From positions 868,001 to 932,000 of the forward strand of contig NZ_CP028092.1 of NCBI RefSeq assembly GCF_005491705.1: DNA of 64,000 nucleotides, in the 5' to 3' direction. This stretch comes from Pontibacter sp. SGAir0037 (GTDB lineage Bacteria; Bacteroidota; Bacteroidia; Cytophagales; Hymenobacteraceae). The notes under the pieces were generated by a model. It had not been told where the DNA came from and did no database searches. It worked only from the letters and a program-made list of their open reading frames with translations. The position numbers and the translations under genes are program-made. Numbering within the stretch: the stretch's first letter is position 1; every line of letters starts with the position of its first letter. Below are positions 7,900-16,101 of the stretch, in pieces.

Positions 7900-9121
7900 G
7901 TTGCTTTTTCTTTATTGTTTGCAGAACCCAATCCATTTCGCGACGGATGGAATCTGAAAGGTCTTTTTTAAGACCCTCCGGGAGTACTTCCCAGGTATAG
8001 GTTTCTATTTCTAAATGGCAGGAAACATGTTGCTGTGTCATGAGCCATAGCACCTCTTTAATATCATCCTGTGTAGACTGCAGGCCGTTGTATTCGGAGG
8101 TGAAGAGTGGCACATGGAAATGTGTTCTCCATTCCTGTGCATTTGTTTCCGGCAATGCCTCTAACGCAGCAGGCAGGTCGGTATACTGTTTCAGTTTGCC
8201 GAATTTATCCTGCTCTATTACCTGGTGCAGGTAAGTAGACTCGGCAAAAGGCTGTAGCTTTACGGCCAGGGCCTGTCGTTGTGCCTTATCTTCCGGAATG
8301 CTGGCTTTTAAGGCAGCGCTTAACTGTACTTTGCCAATCTTGATGCCTGCCATAGCCAGCTTAGCCAGCGCCACTTTCGGCTTCTCATAGGCAAGGGCAA
8401 AATGGCAGACATCGTAACATACCTGAATATGGGTAAGGATAGCACGTTGTGCCTCTACCTTGGTAAAGCCTTTCGATTCGGCCAGTTGCCTACAGCCCAT
8501 CGGTAAAAGCCAGTTTGAGTAGAACTCAATCAGCTCGGTACTGTTCTCAATCAGGCCATCCGGCTCGGGCTCAATATCAATATGAATGGTTTTGCCTGTT
8601 GCTTCCTGTATGTTTACCAGTTCTTCCACCAGCTCCACCATGTGGGCCGTAGAGGAACTGTATACCTCGTTTATTTTATCCTGATCCTGCCCATGCCATG
8701 GTTTATAAGACAATGGTGATGTAGAAATGCCTCCTATAACGCCCTGAGGCAGCAGCGACGCCAGTATATGTGCCAGGCGCTTGGTGTAGGCCAGGCGATC
8801 AACGGTTGTCCAGTCCGGTTTATGAACATCGTCTTTTACCACCTGGTTGTGAAAGCCGCCATAAGGGAACCCGTTCATGGTAAAAATATAGAGCCCGTTC
8901 GAGTCCAGCCACTTTTTAAAGGCGGTCAACCTGTTGTCATCTAACAGTTCTCGGCTGGCAACATCCGAAAGGCGTAGTCCGATGCCTAACGGGCTGTTGG
9001 GAGTCAGTTGGTTTTTAAGGCAAGGTAAATAGGTAATCAGGTTCTTGAAAACTTCTTCCCAGGTTTCCCCCTGATGGATATTGGTACAGTAAGTTAGATG
9101 GTGTTGTAGATCTATGAGCAT
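7844..9121 (-). CDS. eboE: EboE: TIM-barrel metabolite traffic protein
   Basis: This 425-residue protein of the xylose-isomerase-like TIM-barrel group starts at ATG (MLIDLQHHLTYCTNIHQGE). Candidate metal ligands sit at the ends of barrel strands: HIDIEPEPDGL, CYDVCHFALAYE, GKIGKVQLSAAL-like segment, and HLEIETYTWEVLP near the C-terminus. These Glu/Asp/His motifs are typical of divalent-metal sugar isomerases and endonuclease IV-type barrels. The length, motifs and position between eboD and eboF identify it as EboE. A 210-base gap separates it from eboD upstream and it overlaps eboF downstream. The substrate is unknown. Confidence 0.88.
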   Translation of the reverse strand: MLIDLQHHLTYCTNIHQGETWEEVFKNLITYLPCLKNQLTPNSPLGIGLRLSDVASRELLDDNRLTAFKKWLDSNGLYIFTMNGFPYGGFHNQVVKDDVHKPDWTTVDRLAYTKRLAHILASLLPQGVIGGISTSPLSYKPWHGQDQDKINEVYSSSTAHMVELVEELVNIQEATGKTIHIDIEPEPDGLIENSTELIEFYSNWLLPMGCRQLAESKGFTKVEAQRAILTHIQVCYDVCHFALAYEKPKVALAKLAMAGIKIGKVQLSAALKASIPEDKAQRQALAVKLQPFAESTYLHQVIEQDKFGKLKQYTDLPAALEALPETNAQEWRTHFHVPLFTSEYNGLQSTQDDIKEVLWLMTQQHVSCHLEIETYTWEVLPEGLKKDLSDSIRREMDWVLQTIKKKQHEENGSPERSRTYAVAAV

Positions 9122-9331
9122 ATAATTTTACATTGGAATGTGAGAACAACTGGTAAAAGAATACCAGCTGCGGGAAAAACCAGCATTAAAATTAAAACAA
9201 TATTGAATATAACAAAATAAATTTGGTAATCCAAATGTGGAATAGCTCTCTCTACTACGAAAGAAGTTTTAAGTTAGATATAAGTAATGCTACTTATCCA
9301 CAAAAAAAATTGCTCCGTTTACGTACCGCTC

Positions 9332-10519
9332 TTAATGAATACCTGATAAGGACTTGGCATACTGCCGTTGCTTTAGTTGCTGCACAGCGTGTGTTACCAG
9401 CTCTTCTTCAATCTGATGCACTTCTACGCCTTTTCCTATCTTGCTGAGTAGCATAATAGTTAGTTGCCCGCCCAGGTGCTCGCGAAATTCTGTTAAACCT
9501 TTCAGGATGCTCAGGCGATTGTCGGCACTATTCAGTCCATCGGCTAATTCCGGAATAAACAAATCGAAGCCAAGATCGGTTAACACCTGCAGCACATCCT
9601 CGCATTCCTGCTCAGAAAGCATACCAATGAGTTTAGAATAGGTAACATCCAGCGCAATGCCAATGGCTACTGCCTCGCCATGTCGTACTTTATAGTTTGT
9701 AAGCTGCTCCAGCTTATGGGCAGCCCAATGGCCAAAGTCCAGTGGACGGGAAGAGCCCATTTCAAAAGGGTCTCCGCCTCCGATATGCTCCACATGCATT
9801 TCCGCACAGCGGAAGATCAGGTCCTGCATGGCAGCCATGTCTCTTTTGGCCAGGCGCCCGGCATTGTTCTTTATCTCCTGGTAAAAGGCCTCATCTTTTA
9901 TCAGCGCAACTTTAACAGCTTCTGAAATACCGGCACGCCAGTCGCGGTCGTCGAGAGTAAGCAGGAAGTGGCTATCGTTCAGAACGGCAAAAGGAGGAGC
10001 GAAGGTGCCCAGGAAATTTTTCTTGTCGAATGAGTTGATGCTGTTTTTTACACCCACTCCCGAATCGTTTTGTGAGAGGACGGTAGTAGGTATACGGATA
10101 TGGCGGATGCCGCGGTGGGCAATAGCCGCTGCAAAGCCGGCCAGGTCCAGTAGCGCCCCCCCGCCAATAGCGATGAGGTACGAGTGGCGGCATACACCAT
10201 AGTTGTTTACTGCCTGCAAAAGCTTGTTCAGGTAGGCAGTGTTATTCTTACATTCTTCACCGCCTGTAATTATAACCGGCTCAGCCAGCGATCTGATAGC
10301 ATCAGCGTAGTGGGTGGTATAGGCGGCAATATCCTGCAGCAGCTGCGGGTGTGTATCGGCAACGCCACTATCCACCACAAAAAGCACCTTATAAGGGCCG
10401 GGGCTTTCGCTTTGTTTTAAGGTATCAACCAGAAGCGGGTTCTGAAGCGAAAACAGACCCTCTGTAAAATGTATGTTATAGGTAAAGTGAACCTTAAAAT
10501 CCTGATGAATCGATCTCAT
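9332..10519 (-). CDS. eboD: EboD: 3-dehydroquinate synthase-like sugar phosphate cyclase
   Basis: This 395-residue homologue of 3-dehydroquinate synthase starts at ATG (MRSIHQDFKVHF). NAD-binding IAIGGGALLDLAGFAAA corresponds to GGGVxGDxAGFxA of AroB. Later come IPTTVLSQNDSGVGVKNS, ISEAVKVALI (metal Glu), RPLDFGHWAAHKLE (metal His) and RHGEAVAIG (metal His). The three zinc ligands therefore appear intact. In the substrate loop AroB has SSVGGKT, while here it reads SGVGVKN, so the Lys is kept but Gly and Thr are replaced. That points to a different sugar-phosphate substrate from DAHP. It sits third from the end of the ebo operon. A perfect 10-bp palindrome (CGTTTAAACG, 10552-10561) lies just upstream of its start. 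Confidence 0.88.
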   Translation of the reverse strand: MRSIHQDFKVHFTYNIHFTEGLFSLQNPLLVDTLKQSESPGPYKVLFVVDSGVADTHPQLLQDIAAYTTHYADAIRSLAEPVIITGGEECKNNTAYLNKLLQAVNNYGVCRHSYLIAIGGGALLDLAGFAAAIAHRGIRHIRIPTTVLSQNDSGVGVKNSINSFDKKNFLGTFAPPFAVLNDSHFLLTLDDRDWRAGISEAVKVALIKDEAFYQEIKNNAGRLAKRDMAAMQDLIFRCAEMHVEHIGGGDPFEMGSSRPLDFGHWAAHKLEQLTNYKVRHGEAVAIGIALDVTYSKLIGMLSEQECEDVLQVLTDLGFDLFIPELADGLNSADNRLSILKGLTEFREHLGGQLTIMLLSKIGKGVEVHQIEEELVTHAVQQLKQRQYAKSLSGIH

Positions 10520-10612
10520 TGTGTTGTTGAATGTTGACTATAATGTTTCAACGTTTAAACGAAGAGCAAAGTGCCCTTTCGAACAAAGCTTATACCGCTA
10601 TTTGTTTTGCGG

Positions 10613-11524
10613 CTAAGTTACGGCAAATTTTCTGGCGATGTACATAGAAACCGGCAGTAAAGCCAGCACCAACAGGCCATATATCCATCCTGCAAACCCC
10701 GCAGCTATACTGGCGTCCATCACAATTAAAGCTACAACGCCTGCTTTTACCGCCTTCATTACCAGCTTTGGCTCTTTGGTAGGCATTGCTTTAAACAAAG
10801 GCGGGAAAATGAAATAAGCAAACAGCGCCAGGAATGGCAGACTGTACAGCACGTTAAAGTTTAGGAACAGGCTCAGGCTGAGTATACTGCCTATAACCAG
10901 GACATAAAGTAAAACAGCTCCTTTCAGTGCTGCTGTGTTGCCACCATGCACTTCGCCCCGGCTTACCATCGTAATGGCCGAAATATATACGATCGGAATC
11001 AGGGCCAGAAACCATAGTTCTTCTACTGCTGCCGGAACAGCACTGATGCCCAGCAGCAAATTGCCCCCACGGCAGGTACCCATGTTAATCGGGCCCAGCA
11101 CGGGGTGGTGTTTGCCCTTCCAGTTGTACAGCAGGGCGCATAAAGCTACTCCCAGGGCTATAAGGGCACTGAGCAGCGAAACCGGCAGGGCAGCCAGTAT
11201 ACCTCCTATAAGCAGCAGGAGGCCAAGCGCTGTGGCGCCGCCCAAAGAAGCTTTACCACTGGGGATGGGTCTTTCCGGCCGCTCCACCCTGTCGAGGTCT
11301 GCATCAAAAACATCATTAAACACAACACCTCCGCCGTAGAGCCCTATGGTAGCCAAAATCAGCCAGAGCAAAGGCTGGCTGTCGTTCGAAAAAAGCGCAC
11401 TGCTACCCTGGTTTGTGAAGGATAGTAGTGCGCCGGAGGCTGCATAGCCCATCAAAATATCTGCAACAGCTGTTACAATGTTAGCAGGTCGCATCAGCCT
11501 GAGATAGGCTCCTAGTGTTGTCAT
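10613..11524 (-). CDS. eboC: EboC: UbiA-like membrane prenyltransferase
   Basis: This 303-residue integral membrane protein of the UbiA superfamily starts at ATG (MTTLGAYLRLMRPANIVTAV). The first Asp-rich motif is NDVFDADLDRVERPERPIP, the exact UbiA signature NDxxDxxxD followed by RPIPSG. About eight or nine hydrophobic helices follow. The usual second DxxxD motif is not obvious; the corresponding loop has a histidine/glycine-rich SRGEVHGGNTA instead. Its ATG overlaps the eboB stop by 4 bases (ATGA). UbiA enzymes attach polyprenyl chains to small acceptors. In ebo this protein is the likely membrane anchor or lipid-carrier step of the traffic pathway, which is an inference. Confidence 0.9.
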   Translation of the reverse strand: MTTLGAYLRLMRPANIVTAVADILMGYAASGALLSFTNQGSSALFSNDSQPLLWLILATIGLYGGGVVFNDVFDADLDRVERPERPIPSGKASLGGATALGLLLLIGGILAALPVSLLSALIALGVALCALLYNWKGKHHPVLGPINMGTCRGGNLLLGISAVPAAVEELWFLALIPIVYISAITMVSRGEVHGGNTAALKGAVLLYVLVIGSILSLSLFLNFNVLYSLPFLALFAYFIFPPLFKAMPTKEPKLVMKAVKAGVVALIVMDASIAAGFAGWIYGLLVLALLPVSMYIARKFAVT

Positions 11525-12447
11525 TTTACAATCAGATCTCCCAGGTCGTTAGAACTTGGCAGGTCGCCTACAACTGGCGTCTGTCCTCCCCGGAGTATGG
11601 AATTATCAGAAAATTTATGTCGCTGGTCTATGGGCGATGGTTCCAGCCAATCGGATTCCTGCATCTGGCCGCTCTGCCCGAAAGCCGCCAAGGCATTGTA
11701 GTAGCACACTTTCTGTACGTCCTCCTCCGAAATACCTCTCTCCAGCATCAGGGCAGCTGTTTTAGGTACAGAAAGCGCGTCGCTGATGCCCCAGTCGGCA
11801 GCACTGTTGATCATGATGCGCTCTGTGCCATACTGCTTTACTACCTCCACCATGCGTTCATTACCCATTTTAGAATTTGGATAAATTGTAAAGGCAGCCC
11901 AGAAGCCTCTGTCGAGTACGTCTTTTACTGTTTCTTCATTGTTATGATCTACAATGACCATACCTGGGTCTATGCCATGTTCCAGTGCTACTTCCATACT
12001 GCGGATGGTGCCTGATTTCTTGTCCCGGTGTGGTGTGTGTATCTGCACCGGCAGGTTTACTTCCTTCGCCAGTTCCAGTTGCAGGCGGTAGTACTTGTCT
12101 TCGGCTGCCGTCTGGTCGTCATATCCTATCTCTCCAACGCCTACTACACCTTCTTTCAGCACGAAAAGGGGGAGAAGCTCCATTACCTGCTCTGCCAGTG
12201 CTTCGTTGTTGGCCTCTTTGGAGTTCAGGCCCATAGTACAGTAGTGCTTAATGCCAAACTGGCTTGCTCTGAAACGTTCCCAACCGATCAGGCTGCTGTA
12301 GTAGTCCTTAAAAGAGCCTACTTCGGTGCGTGGCTGGCCCAGCCAGAAGGCTGGTTCGATAATGGCAACAATGCCGGCTTTACGCATTTTCTCATAGTCA
12401 TCGGTGGTCCGCGATGTCATATGAATGTGTGGATCTATAAATAGCAT
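11521..12447 (-). CDS. eboB: EboB: TatD-family metal-dependent hydrolase
   Basis: This 308-residue amidohydrolase-type barrel begins at ATG 12447 with MLFIDPHIHMTSRTTDDYE. The N-terminal HxH (PHIHM) is the standard metal-binding motif of the TatD/amidohydrolase superfamily. Further ligands are visible in VVGVGEIGYD (Glu), VQIHTPHRD (His), VIVDHNNEE (His) and INSAADWG (Asp). A longer frame starts at TTG 12480 and would overlap eboA, but the ATG places the metal motif at the family-typical N-terminus. It follows eboA after 25 bases and overlaps eboC by 4 bases. No membrane segment is present, so it should be cytosolic. Its substrate in the ebo pathway is unknown. Confidence 0.87.
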   Translation of the reverse strand: MLFIDPHIHMTSRTTDDYEKMRKAGIVAIIEPAFWLGQPRTEVGSFKDYYSSLIGWERFRASQFGIKHYCTMGLNSKEANNEALAEQVMELLPLFVLKEGVVGVGEIGYDDQTAAEDKYYRLQLELAKEVNLPVQIHTPHRDKKSGTIRSMEVALEHGIDPGMVIVDHNNEETVKDVLDRGFWAAFTIYPNSKMGNERMVEVVKQYGTERIMINSAADWGISDALSVPKTAALMLERGISEEDVQKVCYYNALAAFGQSGQMQESDWLEPSPIDQRHKFSDNSILRGGQTPVVGDLPSSNDLGDLIVK

Positions 12448-12472
12448 ATCGTTCTGATAATTTAGTGCAAGG

Positions 12473-13372
12473 TTAAGCAATACTTTGTTCGAGGTGCCTC
12501 TGGCCTATATATTCCCAGTTTATCTCACCGGAGGTTGCCCTGTTTCGAAGTTCTGCGTGCGTATTTAAAAACTGTTTGGCAGGCACATACGCCGATTCCG
12601 AACAGGCCAGAGCAGCAGCTTCCTGCTGTAGCGGGTCTCCGTCAGCAAAGAGTTTCTGTATATCTCCGAACAGTTGCTCATTTATGAAAGGCCCTACGGA
12701 GCGCCAAAGCTCTGGCGTAACCAAACGACCAGCTGCCCACCTTTCATGTGCGTAATCAGATAAAATTCGGGCCAGGGTAGGGTTTCTTCTCTTGTCGAGG
12801 CCATAAATAAGAAACAGCGGTTTTGCAACAAATATTGTTTTCAGCACCAACTGATTCCAGGCTCCTTCCTCCAGGTAATCGGCAGGGTAGGGGTTCTGGT
12901 GTGCAATAGCCTCAAATACATCGCCCATGTTAGACCTGACGCCCTCTGCAGCACGAAGCTTAAAATGCTCCGGGTGAGGGAGTAGGGGCAGGCTTGCATA
13001 GAGGGCTACCAGTTCACCCATGTCGGCTGTGTCGAACAGGTTGTCTATTTTCTCTGCAAAGGCAGTGGCGTCTGTGTGCGGGATCGACAGCAGCAGCAGT
13101 GTGCGGGCAGCCTGATCAGTTGTCCAGCCGCTCGGATTAAAACCTTCGCGCAGAGCATTGGCTTCCGTTATGGCGGCAGGGTCGAGTGCCAGCAACTTTT
13201 TACCCACAAAACGCGGTGCGGCACTAAAGGCAAGGTAAAGATCTTTATCGGCAGTAGATAACCTCACCAGATCCATCTTCTGAGTAAGCCATTTAATGGC
13301 TTGTTCTGTTGTTGTACTGCTTAAATGTTTTAGCAGCAAACTTTGCGCCTTTTTTATATCCGTTTGGTACAC
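12473..13372 (-). CDS. eboA: EboA domain protein
   Basis: This 299-residue protein is the first gene of the ebo operon. Its family has no known biochemical activity. It is mostly helical with conserved-looking C-terminal signatures: IYGLDKRRNPTLARILSDY, HERWAAGRLVTPELWRSVG and NEQLFGDIQKL. The GTG at 13372 (MYQTDIKKAQ) is the only sensible start; the next Met is about 33 residues in. There are no signal peptide and no membrane helices. The protein is identified by these signatures plus position directly upstream of eboB. A 121-base gap to pepD upstream is the likely place for the operon promoter; I see no clean TAnnTTTG box there. Confidence 0.85.
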   Translation of the reverse strand: MYQTDIKKAQSLLLKHLSSTTTEQAIKWLTQKMDLVRLSTADKDLYLAFSAAPRFVGKKLLALDPAAITEANALREGFNPSGWTTDQAARTLLLLSIPHTDATAFAEKIDNLFDTADMGELVALYASLPLLPHPEHFKLRAAEGVRSNMGDVFEAIAHQNPYPADYLEEGAWNQLVLKTIFVAKPLFLIYGLDKRRNPTLARILSDYAHERWAAGRLVTPELWRSVGPFINEQLFGDIQKLFADGDPLQQEAAALACSESAYVPAKQFLNTHAELRNRATSGEINWEYIGQRHLEQSIA

Positions 13373-13493
13373 TGTGCAGTATAGTTAAATAAAGGTGAAA
13401 CTATATCTCAATTTAATAATTTATTTCCAGACATAGGGGAAACAGCAAGGTTTTAATATCAGCATCCGGCTTATTTAAAAACAGTCTAGTTAG

Positions 13494-14957
13494 CTACTGC
13501 CTGGGAGGTATGCGCTTTAATGTTTCTGTAAAAAAGTCCCAGTACTTCTGCACCGAACTAATCTGCGCCTTCTCATCCGGTGAATGAGCGCCCCGGATAT
13601 TCGGACCGAAGGAGATCATTTCCATTTCAGGATAGTTGGCTCCGATAATGCCACACTCGAGCCCGGCGTGGCAGGCATTTACATGCGGTACATCGTTGAA
13701 CTTCTCCTCGTACAGTTCGCTCATAAGCTTTACAATGGTTGCACCAGGGCGCGGTGTCCAGCCGGGATAGGAACCGCTGAACTCTACGGAAGCGCCTGCC
13801 AGTTCCAAAGCACTTTTTATAGCTGTAGCCATGTCCATTTTTTCAGTATCTACAGAGCTGCGGGTCAGGCAAAGCACCTGGTATTCCCCGTCTTTTAACA
13901 GCACTCGTGCCACGTTGTTAGAAGTCTGCACCAGGTGCTCAATTTCCGGACTCATACGGTATATTCCGTTAGGGCAGGCATACAGCGCCCGTAAAAACGT
14001 ATGCTGAAAGGCCGCATCAGCCACTTTTTCCGGGATGGCTACCTGCTCCAGTTGAATCGTAAGAGAGGGATCGGTAGTCGCATATTCAGTTTTCAGCACC
14101 TGCTCCTGTTCCTGTATGAATGTTTCCAGCGCTTGACTTTCTGTTTTGGATAAGGCAATTACAGCAGAGGCCTCTCTCGGAATGGCATTTCGTAAACTAC
14201 CCCCATCAAACTGGCCTATGCCGATGTTAAACTGTTCCGAAGCAAGAAGCAGCAGGCGGTTCAGCAGCTTATTGGAGTTGGCACGGCCAAGGTAAATATC
14301 CATACCCGAATGGCCGCCCGTGAGTCCTTTAACAGTAAGTTTATACGATATGAAATCAGCCGGAACCGTGGTTTGTTTATAAGTGCCTGTTGCTGTTACG
14401 TCTATACCACCCGCACAGCCTATGGTCAGTTCATGGTCTTCTTCGGTATCCAGGTTAAGCATAATTGTGGCATTAAGCAAGCCTCCTTTAAGGCCTAATG
14501 CACCGGTCATGCCTGTTTCTTCGTCTACTGTAAAAAGCGCTTCTATCGGAGGATGGACCATGTCTTTTGAAGCAAGAACGGTCATGAGTGAGGCAACCCC
14601 GATGCCATTGTCTGCACCCAGCGTAGTGCCTCGGGCTTTTACCCAGTCACCATCCACATACATGTCAATCCCCTGTTTGTCGAAGTCAAAATCGGTATCA
14701 GCGTTTTTCTGGTGCACCATGTCCACGTGGCTCTGCAGAAGCACTGTCTGCCTGTTTTCCATACCTGCACTGGCAGGCTTCTTAATCAGTACATTGCCTG
14801 CTTCATCCTGTGTCGTTTCAAGTCCCAGGCTTTTGCCAAACTGCAGGATAAACGCCACCACTTTCTCTTCTTTCTTGGAAGGGCGTGGTACTGCATTCAG
14901 GTCGGCAAAATTATTCCACAGTTCTTTTGGTTCCAGTGCTCTTACTTCAGTGCTCAT
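13494..14957 (-). CDS. pepD: Cytosolic aminoacyl-histidine dipeptidase PepD
   Basis: This 487-residue M20-family metallodipeptidase is almost the same length as E. coli PepD (485). It starts at ATG (MSTEVRALEPKELWNNFADL). The two-zinc site ligands are in order: QSHVDMVHQ (His, Asp), LGADNGIG (bridging Asp), DEETGMTGA (Glu pair), NLDTEE (Asp) and IRGAHSPDEKA near the C-terminus (His). An inserted lid/dimerisation domain lies between about residues 200 and 380. It hydrolyses dipeptides including Xaa-His and carnosine in the cytoplasm. It lies upstream of the ebo operon on the same strand with a 121-base gap, probably a separate unit. Confidence 0.93.
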   Translation of the reverse strand: MSTEVRALEPKELWNNFADLNAVPRPSKKEEKVVAFILQFGKSLGLETTQDEAGNVLIKKPASAGMENRQTVLLQSHVDMVHQKNADTDFDFDKQGIDMYVDGDWVKARGTTLGADNGIGVASLMTVLASKDMVHPPIEALFTVDEETGMTGALGLKGGLLNATIMLNLDTEEDHELTIGCAGGIDVTATGTYKQTTVPADFISYKLTVKGLTGGHSGMDIYLGRANSNKLLNRLLLLASEQFNIGIGQFDGGSLRNAIPREASAVIALSKTESQALETFIQEQEQVLKTEYATTDPSLTIQLEQVAIPEKVADAAFQHTFLRALYACPNGIYRMSPEIEHLVQTSNNVARVLLKDGEYQVLCLTRSSVDTEKMDMATAIKSALELAGASVEFSGSYPGWTPRPGATIVKLMSELYEEKFNDVPHVNACHAGLECGIIGANYPEMEMISFGPNIRGAHSPDEKAQISSVQKYWDFFTETLKRIPPRQ

Positions 14958-15034
14958 AGTTTAAATGTGTTTTAGCATGTTGGATGCCGTGTATCAGCGG
15001 AGGCGGCCATGTATGGTTTCAACAGGATATTCCC

Positions 15035-15042
15035 TATTTTTG
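15035..15042 (+). promoter_or_regulatory. Candidate -7 box TATTTTTG for the ArsC-like gene
   Basis: The exact TAnnTTTG match lies 114 bases before the ATG at 15156, on the correct strand and in the divergent gap with pepD. No convincing -33 element was found at the right distance. Confidence 0.4.
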
Positions 15043-15155
15043 CAGACAAGGTACCGCTATCAGCTTTTAGCTGCTGCAAAATAGCGAAAGTGTTTTTAAA
15101 TTGATAGTCATGTTAAGGTGCAGGTGCCTTACAACTTGCGAATCAGGAGAATAGT

Positions 15156-15497
15156 ATGTTAAAAATATTTCATAATAACAGGTGTGGTAAAAGCAGGCAA
15201 ACGCTGGAAATTATCAGGAGCAGTGGCCAGCAGGTAGAAGTGGTAGAATATTTAAAGGCCACACCCACCGTAGCGGATTTGCGTGAGATTGTAGAGAAAC
15301 TGGGTATCAAGCCTTCGCAATTGATCCGGAAAGGGGAGCGCATTTTTAAAGAAAAATTTGCAGGAAGAACACTTTCTGAGGAAGAGTGGCTGCAGGCAAT
15401 GATAGAGCACCCGGTGCTAATAGAGCGCCCAATCGTGATCAAAGGCGATCAGGCTGTTATCGGAAGGCCGCCAGAGCTGGTAAAAACACTTCTATAA
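15156..15497 (+). CDS. ArsC/Spx-family arsenate reductase-like protein
   Basis: This 113-residue thioredoxin-fold protein of the glutaredoxin-linked ArsC family begins at ATG with MLKIFHNNRCGKSRQTLEII. The single catalytic Cys10 is in NNRCGKSRQ, matching the P-R-C-x-K-S-R pattern of ArsC/YfgD. The rest fits too: VEYLKATPTVADLREIVEKLG and the C-terminal IERPIVIKGDQAVIGRPPE. Family members reduce arsenate or act as Spx-like proteins. There are no ars genes next to it (no arsR, arsB or acr3), so a true arsenic role is uncertain; it resembles the YfgD-type housekeeping paralogue. Confidence 0.88.
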   Translation: MLKIFHNNRCGKSRQTLEIIRSSGQQVEVVEYLKATPTVADLREIVEKLGIKPSQLIRKGERIFKEKFAGRTLSEEEWLQAMIEHPVLIERPIVIKGDQAVIGRPPELVKTLL

Positions 15498-15504
15498 GTA
15501 TCAA

Positions 15505-15558
15505 AACCAGCAGAAAGGGCCGTGTCTCTCATAAGAGGCACGGCCCTTTCTGCTGGTT
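15505..15558 (+). terminator. Long hairpin after the ArsC-like gene
   Basis: A 20-bp perfect stem (AACCAGCAGAAAGGGCCGTG and its complement) plus further pairing surrounds a short loop, starting 8 bases after the stop. There is no clear T-run downstream, so it may act as a terminator or a transcript-end stabiliser. Confidence 0.65.
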
Positions 15559-16101
15559 GAGGAGTACACAAGCTTAGCCTATGCTGCCCGCTTCCTTTTC
15601 CGGGGAAGGTGGGAGACTGCCTGCAAAACAAATTTCTTATCTGCTATGAAAAAAACAGAACTATTTAATGCAAATTTTAAAAGGCATCGGTTAAGCCATG
15701 CGGTTTAATATGTAATTATCTAAATATTTGAATGCTTTATAGTTAAGCTTTGCTCAAAATTGCCCAGCGGGCACTATGGCTATCCAAGCACCCTCTATAA
15801 AGAAGATGGCAGCTATAAAAATTAATGCGTATGGAGCACAAAATTCAAAACTATTAATACTGAAATATAGTACAAGTCTTTAAGTAAAAATACACTACTA
15901 CAATCGATGTTTCCCACAGGAGCTTGATATGATATAAATGAAGATTTGATACTTGGTAATCTGGCTTTACCCGGTGTTGATTTAACTGAATCCTGAAAAC
16001 TGCGCTTGTTTAGAAGAGGATATGTGCTGTCGCATCAAGAGCAGGTGAATTACGGGAATTAGTAATATGTTCTGAAACCTAAATGTGCACTTACCACCCT
16101 T
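15559..16101. other. Long intergenic gap before the secreted SGNH protein
   Basis: About 540 bases without a supported gene. A short plus-strand frame at 15724-15825 reads protein-like (LPSGHYGYPSTLYKEDGSYK, then a stop) but has no start codon, so it may be the tail of a lost gene. The last 150 bases before 16102 must hold the promoter and leader of the secreted-protein/PorP pair. I see no exact TAnnTTTG box. Confidence 0.4.

Noticed and set aside
11515..12015. 166-residue plus-strand frame
   Set aside because: Opposite strand of eboB; no domain, no start context.
14383..14964. 193-residue plus-strand frame, Ser-rich
   Set aside because: Opposite strand of pepD; Ser/Ala-rich composition typical of an antisense reading.
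15156..15497. ArsC-like gene as part of an arsenic resistance operon
   Set aside because: No arsR, arsB, acr3 or arsM nearby; the gene is single with its own hairpin end.
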